Shown: piece after piece, positions 37,790 to 48,653 of the stretch | Layout: each line of letters opens with the position of its first letter | How positions within the stretch are numbered: position 1 is the stretch's first letter | NCBI GenBank assembly: GCA_029204225.1 | Contig: CM055093.1 | Span: 29,213,777-29,277,776, forward strand | Direction of reading: 5' to 3' | DNA: 64,000 bases | Source of the DNA: Diphasiastrum complanatum | Taxonomy: Eukaryota > Streptophyta > Lycopodiopsida > Lycopodiales > Lycopodiaceae | Notes under the pieces: model-generated | Seen by the model: the letters and a program-made list of their open reading frames with translations, nothing else | Database searches by the model: none | What the model was told of the DNA's origin: nothing | Position numbers and translations under genes: made by a program

Positions 37790-38264
37790 TAGCAAATTCG
37801 ACTTCCTTTGTGAAGTTAGGTATATTTCCAGCATGTAATAAGGATGTTAACTCAGCCTTTTTGCCCTAAAATGAAACCCTAGCCTATTTCCTAGAGTTAT
37901 GCTTGGTAGGTAGCTAGTTGGTCAAATTTTCACCTCAAACTTAGGTGTAGGTCCTATAAAGTAGGGATGACCACCAAATAGACATGACCAACTCTCTTGA
38001 CTTGAACTAACCTACATTAGGAGTGGGTTTCCATGTGGCATTTTGGCCTTACATGTGTGTAACCCAATTATACACAATATTTACAAAGTTCTACAGGACT
38101 AGATTTGCCAACATAGGCTATTTTTCACACTTCTCCTCATATCTAGCCTTGGAAACAACAATGTATCTATATACAATTCTAAGACCTGATCTTAACATCA
38201 GAAATGAATCATATTCAGGTTTAGAAGATGACTAATGAGCCCCCTAAGATGAGGACATGATCTA

Positions 38265-38759
38265 TCACCATATCCAAGATAGAGCTTCTTTGATCTTGAT
38301 CTCCTCCAAGATGAATTGAAGAGTCTTGATTCTTCCTTGCACCTTTGCACTTGATTTCTTCCATGTTGAGTGAAGATGCATGAACTTGAAACTTGCTCCT
38401 CCTTGATCTTGATGCTTCTCTTTGAAGTTAATTTGTTGTCTCCATGTCTTGTGAAAATCACATTGATCAAGATCACAAAACATGTACTTGCTACTATTGC
38501 CAAGATTTATCATGCTAGAATGACTAGTCCACAAACCACAATGAAGTGCAAGCCTGGATCTCTTCTTGTATCTAGCTAACTCATGTTCACCTAGAGGTTC
38601 ATTTTTATTTTCAATCAAGAACTCATAAAGCTCTTGGAGCACCAAGAGTGACTCCATCCTAAACTTCCAAATAGCATAATCTGTACAATCCAATCTCTCA
38701 CTAGCTTCTAGAAGGTATGCTCCAACAGATCTCATCTTACTAGTGATTTCTACAAACAA
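38265..38759 (-). pseudogene. Ty1/copia gag N-terminal fragment
   Basis: Minus strand: GAYLLEASERLDCTDYAIWK, then FRMESLLVLQELYEFLIENK and ARYKKRSRLALHCGL, the N-terminal pattern of copia gag, very like the gag at 8495. The frame then degrades. It lies between the two LTR copies, so the element is a short derivative with only the start of gag. Confidence 0.8.
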
Positions 38760-38762
38760 GAA

Positions 38763-39100
38763 ATAGATTTGATTGACTTGAAACTCACAAAGGTCTCACA
38801 CTTGTAGTGTTTCACTCAAATTTGATTTCTAATCCAACAAATGGACTTATAATCACAGTTCTATCACTCCCTCACAAAGCTAGAATGAAGATAAGATGAA
38901 GTGAAAACTACTTTCAAACAAATCTTGCCAAGAAATGGATTTGATTCTCTAGAAACTCACTAAGGTCTCTCTCTTGTACTGTTTCACTCAAATTAGATTT
39001 CTAATCCAACAAATGGACTTATAATCTCAGTTCTAGCACTCCCTAGATAAGATGATGTGAAATCTACTTAAAATCAAATCTTGCCAATTTTGGCTATTTT
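38763..39100. repeat. Tandem duplication of about 172 bp in the copia leader
   Basis: Two units start near 38763 and 38935. Both contain CAAATT(T/A)GATTTCTAATCC, ACAAATGGACTTATAATC and AAATCTTGCCA. The second unit is slightly shortened. Confidence 0.8.
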
Positions 39101-39358
39101 TGTACAAAAAAAATGACTTAATTTTCCTCACACTTTTTGATGTACTTTCAAGACCTGTAAAACAAGACTAGAGGACCTGATTTCAGCCTAGATTAATTAG
39201 ATCTCATGACCCTATGTCAAATCTAATCAGTGTGGCACTTAATCTTGGTAGCTTATCCTAAGATTTCCACCAAAAATTACATCAAAAGCTCACAAATTGA
39301 ATTTCTTTGGATCAAATGAATACCATGCATTAAATGCAGGTTCAGAGGTGCTCACACA

Positions 39359-39400
39359 TGTGGATAGTACAGATTTGGGATCAAATCTGTACTATCCACA
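39359..39400. repeat. Perfect 19-bp inverted repeat with 4-nt loop
   Basis: Arms 39359-39377 and 39382-39400 are exact reverse complements around the loop GGAT; the arm core reads GGATAGTACAGATTTG. It lies in the leader between primer-binding site and gag of the minus-strand copia derivative, where retroelement RNAs often carry packaging or dimerisation hairpins. Confidence 0.9.
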
Positions 39401-39521
39401 CCAAAATCAAATCTCCTCACCAAAATCAAGATTCTAACTTACCCTCTCAATACTAGTTCTTAGCACCAAAACTTGCTAAAAATGGATTTGCATTAGATCA
39501 ATGGCTTATGTTCTTGTACTT

Positions 39522-39534
39522 GACTCTGATACCA
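39522..39534 (-). other. Copia primer-binding site
   Basis: On the minus strand this is TGGTATCAGAGTC, immediately next to the LTR end at 39535. It fixes the orientation of the element. Confidence 0.85.
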
Positions 39535-39867
39535 TGTGAAAGTATTGTACTTTAGGACCATAAATGGATCTACAAAAGATCCACAAGAGTGATTGGATGC
39601 TTGCTTAACAATCTATCAAAAAACTAGAAAGTTGATCTAGATTGGCAATTTGACAAACTACAAGCATTAACAATCAAAAGCATTGATAAACATTGAGATC
39701 TGAGCCCACACGTGTGTACTACAGGGTGTAGTACGGCCTTCAACCTGAGAAACAAGTAGAAATTGATTTGGTTTCATTTGGATCACAAAAACTCAATATA
39801 CATAGTGAACTAGCTTGAGATTGCCAATGAGCTCCAAAAATTTTCTATCTTCTCACTATGGGAGACC
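39535..39867 (-). mobile_element. LTR of a minus-strand copia derivative, 5' copy
   Basis: Matches 37443-37789 and directly abuts the primer-binding site. Homology between the two copies stops at about 39867, so the outer border is placed there. No 5-bp target duplication could be confirmed. Confidence 0.7.
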
Positions 39868-42461
39868 CTTGGAGTTTGGCTATATAAGAGAGGCCACTCT
39901 TTGTATCAAAAACATAATGGAAGATGGTCGAAGAATCGAATGGTTGAAGAGTTGAATAGTCAAATAGTGGGATAGTCGAATAGTTTTTCGATGATTGATA
40001 GTGAAGAGTCATTATGAGAGTATTTGGATTGAGTATTTTGGAGCTTGAAAGTCATGTTGCTAATTTGTGAGAAATCGTTCATTTAGAGCTAGGGATTTAT
40101 GGATGCCTATCTATCCCTTCTTTTATTACTTTTAGGATGTGAGATGTCGAAATAAAAAATCATAAGAGCCTTATGGGAGTTTCTAAATGAGAGAGAAGAA
40201 TGAATCCATCAATCTAATCTTTGAGAGTTTGCTTGTGTGAGAGAGAGTATTCGTGGGGTCATAGAGATCTTCAATATGGGGTGTTTTTATATCCCTCCAT
40301 AAACTTCATGATTAAGAGAGAGCGCTAAGTATTGAAAGTCATTCTATTGTGGAGGGAGTCTCGAAAAGAAGGATTCATATACATTAAAGGAGCCTCAATG
40401 GAGCATCTGCCATCTTGGAGTATGCCTACTTGATTGACATAATCATAATGTAAAGAATGGCAACATTGTGGCTAAATGAGCGCGCTTTAATGCTGTGAGC
40501 CAACAATCACTGACCAAGGCATCTACGTGGCAGAAATCAAACGCATTTCAGAGAGAGACTACAATGAATTCTACTGAGATATCAATCACGCTTCTGCTGC
40601 CAGCGAGCAATCCATTTAGGTGGTAGGAACTGAAGCTATGGGTGCAATCTTGGTGGATCCTGAGCGGCAGTCTACTACACTTGTTGTCAGTGATTTATCA
40701 TTGCTTCTTTGAGGATATATAGAGACATGTGGAGGCTCTTGGAGATCTATAGTCGCTAACTGAGAACCACCGTGGGAGAGCCATTTGATTCTGTACGAGC
40801 TAGTCCATCGCTTCATTCAGAGCCCTTTCTGAGAAAAAAATACTATCAGAAGGTTCGATAGGAAGCTCTGCTCCAGCACTACCTCCATTGACAGTTGTCA
40901 AAGCTAAATACCATCTCTCGGAAGATGAGGACAACATTTCTAAGTATGAGTCTAGAAGGAAATAGTATGGCACCCTATCTGTCAGTATACTAATCCACGG
41001 GTTTCCTTACATGCATTCTGAACTATGACATGCTAATAATCTGAGCTCTGGCTCACCCATTTGTGGAATAATATCATGATCTTCCATCATTGCTGCCATC
41101 ATTGGTAGTGAAGCATTCATCAGAACTGACCATCGTTGACAGAGATGAGAGTGAAGTATTACTATCAATCGATGCTCTAGAAGACAACACACTATCTACG
41201 ATGGGTCTGGACCGCCATCATTGCCAGAAGAGAGATTTCTCCTTACCTGTTTGAAGGTTCATACCAATATAATGGTGAAAGCAAGACAAACTGCCAACGG
41301 AAAGCTGCATTCATGACTAGGCACCTCTTGTGATAAGCTGATTTTTCTCAATCACACTTGAGGTAATGTTTCTTCTTAAAATTGCTATTTGTATGATGAA
41401 TATAATCTCAATGAAATGCTTACAATGGTACATGTGCATGCTTTCAATTATGCATGATGAAGCACTGCTAACGGGTTAGACTAAAGGATGAAGAGATGTA
41501 AAGTGATGCATGAAGGGTTGGTAACTGCAATAAATACAATCGGTCTATCTTAGCTTGTATGGGCCTTTGATGTTTAGAAACATGTACTTGTTATCCACTT
41601 GAGTTAACAAGCGTGTAGCTTTGCTGAAGTATGTAGAACGTGATGATATGCATGTTGAAAGTTTGAATCGTATCATTATTAGCATGCTAGTTGTTATGTT
41701 CATGACCAGTAAGTAGGATTCAGTATACTCCTAGTCTTGGATACACACTACTCTAGTAAATCAAGCTGTTAGTTGTGCCACATCATACTGGATGTGACCC
41801 AAAAGTAACTAATATCCTTGTGAGGCCCAGAATACACTAAATGGAGTTTAGACAAGGTATGAGACAGTGTATGCATGTGTAGAGTTATCAATAGCAATTC
41901 TATGAATAATTGGTCCATGCATAGGACTCTATTCTAGGTGAATCTATGTATAGGGAACTTATGGCTATGTGCCCAGGTTGCTTTTGGCTCTATAAGAAGG
42001 GGCCAAACTCACCCTACTCCTCATTGTGATCATGGATTCATTGCCAGGGTTTCACTCTACATTCATGCCTCTTGTTCCTTGGCTTGGGGGTGAAGCTTCT
42101 AGAGTTGATTGGTTGCTTCTACTTGTTGGGTGGTTGCTCCATAGTGTGTTTTCCATTGTGTTTTGTCTTGTAAGCAGGATCTTAGGGAGCATTACAGGAG
42201 TTCTCAAATTTAGAAGGGTCATTTGATACGAGTTTTTTTTTTCCTCGTTGTTTATGTCCATGTGGCCCAATCGGTTTTTGACATAGTGGCTTCTATGTAA
42301 CATAACTCGCCTGACCCGAAAAATACAATTCATGTTTGGGCAAATTTGAATTTCCGGTCCGGTAGATTGGAAGCATACTATTGGCTAGCGTGCACGACGA
42401 CTGGTTGACTAAACTACTTGGGCTAACCTCAAGTTAAAATTATCTTGGGACTCACAAATAG
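39868..42461. other. No recognisable gene
   Basis: Mixed sequence without convincing reading frames or homology that I can identify. It leads into element A, whose left border could not be located. No terminal inverted repeat was found. Confidence 0.45.
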
Positions 42462-42473
42462 GTTTGGCGCCTA

Positions 42474-43839
42474 TTATACTCTGGACTCTCATATTGACAA
42501 GTTCAAACGTGAACTCTTCAAGTTATGGCAATGAGAAGGAGACTGAGATCCTTGATATGCTCTGCAATTTTTTATAATGAGAGGGAAGACGATGGCACAT
42601 GGATTGCTCATGAATATCATAAGGCTTCTTGGGTACTGATGCATCCATCAGCAAAAAAGGCTTTTTGCCAAAAGAAAAAGGCCAAGTATACATATAGATC
42701 TTATTGGAAAGGGCCAATTATTGATTTCAAAGTTTCTCCAAGAGAACGAACCATTTCAGAGGTGCTTATTCAACATGTTTATATGCATTCAGAACTTAAT
42801 GTGGAGGCTGTAAATCCACATGATTTTCGAAAGTGTAATTGTAAGTATCTTAATTTTTTGGATTGCTTGTCATTTTTAAAACGTAATCGTATTTATGAAT
42901 CAGAGCTTATAATGATTTTGTATTGCAGATCTATATCCTTCAAATATACATGAATGGGAACTTGTGGCGTCTCTTTCAGGTATTATAGATGTCATCCATT
43001 CAAAAATTGGCAAATTGCAATATAGAGGACGAACGGTAAAAGAACTTGCAGATTTTAAAATATTTTTTTTATGTATATTCCAGACACAAATGGAGGAATG
43101 GAAAAACTAGAGTGTATACCTCTACCTAATTTAAAAGATAACGTGTGGTGGATTGCAGTCAACGACAATACAATAAAATGTTTTCGTTACAAGCTATATA
43201 ATGATGTACAAAAGTCACTCAAAACTAGTACTGGATCAAGAAATGTGCACTTAAGTTGGTTTGTTCCAATGTCATTATTTGTCAACTCTTTTCAAACACG
43301 GAGGTGCATTGAACTCCCACATTGTTTGTTTGCAAAAATCTATCAGATGATTTTTTATTCAAATTCATGGACAAAGGTTGGGATATAAGATCCACTGCAA
43401 ATATTGCTTATAGAATCAAACATTCATTCATATCATTTAGATACAGTATAGAAAAGCAAATTCTAAGTATGGTGTTTCATTATCAGAGATGGAAAGAACC
43501 CAATGGTACTTGGGCCCCATTAGATCAAGATCTAGACAACATTGGACACACTAATCATATATGTGTTGATATCATGGCAAATGGGGATCTACTTACTACT
43601 ATTGAGGTTGAACAGGACTGGACCTTATTCTACATTAGAACGGAACTAACACTTTTACAACAAGATATATCGGAATATTTCAGTTTTATATTGGATGGAA
43701 AATTGGTATGTCAAATTTATGAATTTGTATATTAATTTGTATTCATTATCCTTTCTATCAATATTCGGATCACTAACTATAATTTGATTAATGTATGTTT
43801 GTGCAGATACGTAAAAGACATGAAGAGAAATTCAAATGA
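42474..43839 (+). pseudogene. Element A gene 1: unrecognised spliced gene, possible ubiquitin-like C terminus
   Basis: Exons are inferred at about 42474-42840, 42929-43705 and 43807-43839, with clean borders (AATT|GTAAGT, TATTGCAG|AT, AAATTG|GTATGT, TTGTGCAG|ATACG). The product includes KKKAKYTYRSYWKGPIIDF, LPNLKDNVWWIAVNDNTIKC and, at the C terminus, DWTLFYIRTEL, EYFSFILDGKLI and RKRHEEKF. The last part resembles a ubiquitin-like fold ending (W..IR.E...F.F.LDGK.I...E), but this is weak. Breaks are a frameshift near 42530, one in a T8 run at 43063-43070 and one near 43320. It lies tail to tail with the histone-protease gene, 480 bp away. Confidence 0.5.
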
Positions 43840-44319
43840 AAAGATTTGGGAGGAATTGTTCAGATAATAGAGCAATCATAATACAAGATTTGTAAAAACT
43901 CTCATAAGCATCAATATATTTCTCATTTTATGAGAATGTACATGTGCGTCCTGTATTTTACAATGGATGCTTTTACCCCATTGTCTCTATCTTTCTATAT
44001 GCCCATAATTATTCACAGGGCATTACATCAAAAATCTATATATCTATTTTATCTATTATTTACAACTCAAAGTAATATAAATTACCTCCACCCTGTACTA
44101 GTGTCAGTTGTGGACTTGATTGTCCTCTCGTATCCGCAGCTGGACTGGGTGTTGCATGAGATAATAAGTTCACCAACATTTGTTGACAAAGCTCATATAT
44201 CTCATTCATTGTAAATGCTCAACATTTATACTGCAAATCCAAAATAACCGAGTCAATTGACTGATCATGAACCAAATCGAAAATAATTTACTTAGGCCAT
44301 TCAGTAGTCTATTTACCTT

Positions 44320-45877
44320 TCATATATTAGGAGCCCCGGATTGCATGATGTACCACTCTAAGAAGTCCTGTATATTGCGGATGGAAAACCATCCACAACT
44401 ATGTCCATCATCTTGCTGAGCTGACTTCAATCACAAAACGTATAATAGGTTAGTTGTGCACTCTGAAAAAAACAAATCATATTACCTATCAGATACTTGA
44501 TGAGAAATATTTACTTCTGCATCAACAATCTCCAAGTGGCTATTTACAGTGGCCCCATCCGGCCTTGGCAAAAATGGCAACATTCTGCTGTACATCACGT
44601 CCATTTCGGCATGGGTAGAGCTCAAGGAATTCATCTTTAAACAGATGGGATTAATGATCCCATCTGAATCTTCCCTAAGGGAGATTGTATGCATACTCCA
44701 ATGCTTACTGGAAACAAGAGATAATTAGTTAAACTGAAGGAATTACAATACCTATTTAAAATATTATTTGAATATATTCTACATAATCACTTACTTTTGG
44801 CAGTATGGAATAATAAAGACTTTGGTCTCCGAGGTTGTATGGAGAAGATACTTCGTCGCCTTAGTTGGACTATGAAGGCTGTGTGCAAAAAAAGACAGCA
44901 CAACTCCAATGTCCTTAGTATCATCGCATTTACACCTATTTACAAAATACATCAAACCAGCCTCCACAACTGGATCTGATATATCTGATGTCTTCTCTTT
45001 CAAGGCATCACAAAAGTCTTTATTTATGTGATTTACATAATTAATTGAACTTAGACAAAAAGAAAATTGACCTCCTAGCTTATCAATCTCTTTGGCAACA
45101 TACTCACCAAAAACTATATACCTCTCAGAATCCAAAAATGAATCTTTGGGATCAACAGGAAATCTTACACAAAGATCCTTATAAAAATCACCTATTAAAC
45201 TTATATCTAGATCTGATATTATTTTATCTACAGTAGAGGTCATATCCTCGTTATTGTGGGATGGAATGGAGGGAATGGAAGATGAACTACTTGAATAGTT
45301 AGGGGTGGTGGGAGGAGAAGAACGCACTGCAAACTAGTGTGATGGTCCAACCAAAGGATGAGAGATGTGAGGGGGGGATGGTGATTCGCTGAGTACCACC
45401 CTTTGTCTGGCAGGCCTGGTGGGCTTGGTCTGCTTTCTCCTTCTTCATTGAGGAACAGGCCCTCTCTCTGTAGGTGGTGGCCTAGAGGTGAAGCCACTCT
45501 TAAAGACTTGATCGTATCATACTCCTCAGCCTCATGACAAGATGCATGTCCTGAGGCATGAGGGTAACTCTCTTAGCGTGCACTGTGCAAAGCGTGGAGT
45601 CCTCAAAGAATTTGACTTAGGCAATATGGAGGGCTTCCAGGGCTGTTATGTTCTAGCGAACATCATGTGGGAGTGACCTTGTCACTACTCTCATAGACCT
45701 ATAGAAAAGAGCACGGGGAATCAGAAGATTCGTTGTCCTCTGAAGTCTCCTGATATCCCTTAACCATGGTCTTCTGGGCCGACCTACTCTCCTACCAGTG
45801 CCCACTGCCCTTTGTACAGGAGGGCGAGGAGGCGGGGCAAATGTGGTAAGGCATGCTGTCTGTTTGGTATGGGCCAT
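44320..45877 (-). pseudogene. Element A gene 2: CENH3-like histone H3 fused to Ulp1-like protease (broken)
   Basis: Exons 45877-44795, 44707-44515 and 44415-44320. The start is set by an H3-like N terminus, MAHTKQTA (H3: ARTKQTA). The histone core follows: LRDIRRLQRTTNLLIP, ALFYRSMRVVT, then FEDSTLCTVHAKRVTLM. NLLIP, the FEDS segment and RVTLM are closer to plant CENH3 than to canonical H3 (ELLIRKLPF, FEDT, RVTIM). Two stops (TAG 45649-45647, TAA near 45611) and a four-residue gap damage helix 2. A basic linker (RRRKQTKPTRPARQR) with two more stops leads to a protease-like domain: KVFIIPYCQ, then HW (His codon 44703-44701), KMNSLSSTH, and in exon 3 QDDGHSCGW (Cys codon 44397-44395). This matches the order of Ulp1/C48 peptidases, with Asn where Asp is usual. 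The stop at 44322-44320 is followed by a donor-like AAAG|GTAAAT, so the true end may be further on. Confidence 0.8.
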
Positions 45878-46718
45878 TTCAAGCTAAGGTATCGATATGA
45901 CGTGCCAATGAGAAAGAAAAGTGCATATCCGATAGGGGAGGCGCGTGACAACGATATGGCAGCTGGCGTATCGCCACGACGCACGGAGGGGAAAGTTGTA
46001 CTGGTATGTGAGACTCTGGGCACGTGGTAGCGATATGCATATAGCAAGGAGCGGAATTTAACGAAGAAAGTTGAGGAGAGCTAGGGAACGAAGAAATCCG
46101 AAACTGAAATATGAGCCGAAAATATTCTTTTATACCTGTAGAACATCCCATCATATTCACACATATGATGTGACACCTCCCCGCACGTGTGGTCACACGT
46201 GTCATCACATGGACCTATCACGTGTCAGGACATCAGCCATTCGTACGATCATACGGCTGGCATGCACGTGCGAGGACACGTGTCATGATCTGGGCCACAC
46301 ACGCGTCATGGGACGACTGCTTCGTACGATCGTACAGTTGGCATACATGTGCAAGCACACATGTTAGGATCTGAAGTGTACACGTGTCATGCCAATGATT
46401 GGGCCGTCGTTTTCACAGGTGTGGCAATTTTGACGACACGTTTCCAAAACATGTGTACGGTTCAGATGCTCTGAATTAGACTATCTATATGGGTGTCATT
46501 TTAGGAATTGAATTTCGCATATTGAGTCTAGGAAACCGACCTGCTGCTAAATCAGTACATACAATATCGCTAGCACGTGCCCAACAGATCGTTCCATAGT
46601 AGCGCTGCTCCCCTGGCGCGTAGTATTGATATCCAGCATCATGTAAAGTGTATATTGCCATCACACGCCTAGGATTACACTGTTGATTTTCCCTTGCTAA
46701 TTGGCGCCTCATATCGAT
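45878..46718. promoter_or_regulatory. Element A bidirectional promoter region with eight G-boxes
   Basis: Region between the divergent starts at 45877 (minus) and 46719 (plus). Perfect CACGTG hexamers begin at 46021, 46184, 46196, 46219, 46265, 46277, 46381 and 46574, often as ACACGTGTC. Also present are recurring CGATAT/ATATCG elements (about 45889, 45953, 46032, 46565 and 46715). Plant bZIP and bHLH factors bind G-boxes, so clustered binding sites are likely (inference). The same arrangement occurs in element B. Confidence 0.7.
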
Positions 46719-47708
46719 ATGGCCTCCTCTTCTAGTAGTTAGATCTATGATAGAGCTCTTAGTTCTTTCCTTGTTGATGCTGCGGTTAGCGATAGACAGG
46801 CCCATTTTTTGTCCTATTTCGATTTTCAGTTTGACATAGAGAGATTTGTTATTGAGCACAAGGAAATTTTTTCCAAACTATACAAGGATTTTTTATTAGT
46901 GCTTGCAATAGGGTACCCTTCTGATGGACGGCCTGAGATTTGTGCATTTCACATATTTGACTCATGCTCAGCCTAGTGCCAAGCAAAGGCATGACCGTAA
47001 GTTTGTCAAACTTATCGATCTGTTTAAACATGTCATACCCTGTGAGGAACACAATCGAGTATGTCGCTTCGTTCAGGAGGATATGGCCTTCGTGTTTTTC
47101 TTATCTGCTCTTATTCCTGACGAGGCAGATTCTTCTGGGTTGTCCATGATTGGTTTGTCTGCCCCTACCACTCATGTGGCTTTAGAGGTTTCCATTACTG
47201 ATGAGGTTTTAGAAGATGTAGAGGAGGCCAGACAAGCACAACAATATGATCTTACCAAGGCTCGTTCTTTGTCTATCTCTCCCTTATCTACCGTGAGCGA
47301 GATTGACCAGAGCGAAACCCTGATGGACCTCCTTGTGTACCATATGGATGATATTGCATTCTTGTCCATTAGCGACATCGGAGACGTAATGGATCTCATA
47401 GAAGATGAGATATTATCTCTTATGTCAAGAATGATTTCTGAATTTAATGATTTTATTGACTTTGATGATGACGACCTCATAGATGGCATCGACTATGAGG
47501 ATCAGGTAGAATGGGCAAGTGGCATAGATGCCCTTCAAAGGATGCTATCTACGAGCAGGGCATATGAGGCTAATATGCCAAGTGAGGAGGAGTTTTTGGC
47601 TTTTCAGAAAAAGTATCCGCCACCTCTCATATATACTATTCCAGCTGACTAGCAATCCACCATTATTGCTGGTTTGCTGGTGTGATCCAAGCTGACGAGG
47701 AGGATTTG
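46719..47708 (+). pseudogene. Element A gene 3: large acidic partner protein, exon 1 (broken)
   Basis: Starts MASSSSS at 46719, like MASSSKFS in element B. A TAG follows at 46740, then LSSFLVDAAV. The frame changes near 46930-46980 to KFVKLIDLFKHV and continues with a long acidic region (DDDDLIDGIDYEDQ, MPSEEEFLAFQKKYPP). After another frame change near 47655 it reads FAGVIQADEEDL up to the donor GG|GTAAGT at 47709. Each block aligns with element B (KLFDLFKS; DNLVAGIDFDDEE; LSDEEFTAFQSQ; FDLVAVVDEEC), and the intron lies at the same place. The exon that in element B encodes the histone-fold-like part is missing here. Confidence 0.65.
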
Positions 47709-47739
47709 GTAAGTACTTGAATGCTTGAATCCTTTTTCT

Positions 47740-48054
47740 CTATTGGCCTCCATTTAGCGAAAGCTCATCAATGTCCTTTAGAATTCTTTTTCGCTTGTTT
47801 CTTTTTAATTTCTTATCTAGTATGCAAATTTCTTCTTTTAACTGGTCATCTGATATACGTAATGTCTGAACAACTTGTCGGAATTGATCATTACTTGCAT
47901 TCAAATTTAACATAATGTTATTTAGACGTGCATTATCTTCTTCTTTTTGTAATAATGTGGTCTCTTTTTCTCTATAGTCAGCAAGCAAACCATTTAACAT
48001 ACATTCTAAACTCTGTATTTTCTGAACCGAGTTTGCAACACTGTCGTCAATCTT
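47740..48054 (-). CDS. Small coiled-coil protein, possibly partial
   Basis: About 105 codons open on the minus strand from after a TGA near 48060 to a stop at 47740; the first Met codon is at 48000. Heptad-like spacing of Leu/Ile/Val is clear (SVQKIQSLECMLNGLLADY, then DQFRQVVQTLRISDDQLKEE), followed by a basic end KKLKRNKRKRILKD. No family recognised. It lies directly beyond the intron donor of element A gene 3, where that gene's second exon would be expected, so it belongs either to element A or to an insertion that replaced the exon. It could also be a retroelement gag fragment. Confidence 0.4.
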   Translation of the reverse strand, partial: KIDDSVANSVQKIQSLECMLNGLLADYREKETTLLQKEEDNARLNNIMLNLNASNDQFRQVVQTLRISDDQLKEEICILDKKLKRNKRKRILKDIDELSLNGGQ

Positions 48055-48641
48055 TCACAATAACCCAGTAAACCGTTTTCTCCGTCACACAAAAACTTTA
48101 TTAACTGTGTGATGGATTGGAATTGTGGAGCTTGCATCGAGCTCGGATCCAATTGTTACAAATTTTCGTCAATCCACAAATCGTAATTCTTTCTTTGGTT
48201 GATTCTGTGACTGATCATATCAAGTGGAGAAACTGTGGATTCCTTCACTACTCCTCTTTTAGCTATCGGAGCATTCTCGGCAGGGAGAACAATGTGTAGA
48301 TAAAACTGAGACTTCTCCGCAAACATCAACTGATAGACCAAACACTATTCTTCATCCATGGCGTACCTGAGATTCTATGTTTATTCTCTCGCTAGTTGAA
48401 ACGAGGGACACAATCTCATTTTCAAATTTGCAAAAGCTAGTTAATGAGCATCATAGGTTCTTGAAGTCGCAGTTGCATGTGTCATAATCGTGTCATGTTA
48501 ACTACACATTACTAGTAAGGTTAAGCTAAACTAGACCTGAAAATCCGTCGGAGTTTTAAAGCTGGAGTTTTTTTTGTCCTACATGGAATTTCTTAGATGA
48601 CCCTTTTGATGTTTGTAACTCCTCTAATGCTTCGCTTATAG
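48055..48641 (+). mobile_element. Possible LTR upstream of a primer-binding site
   Basis: Non-coding sequence ending directly at a copia-type primer-binding site (48642). The position suggests an LTR, but no matching copy or TG...CA ends were found. Confidence 0.3.
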
Positions 48642-48653
48642 TGGTATCAAAGC
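48642..48653 (+). other. Copia-type primer-binding-site-like sequence
   Basis: TGGTATCAAAGC within TATAGTGGTATCAAAGCAAGG, matching the copia consensus with one change. It is not followed by any gag reading frame. Confidence 0.5.

Noticed and set aside
45240-45497. Proline-rich minus-strand reading frame of 85 codons
   Set aside because: It is in a different frame from the histone-protease gene that it overlaps; the frame that continues into the protease domain is the one with the basic linker.
46719-47652. Ordinary single-exon host gene for an acidic protein
   Set aside because: A stop at codon 8, frame changes, and a matching broken copy with the same intron in element B show that it is a decayed element gene.
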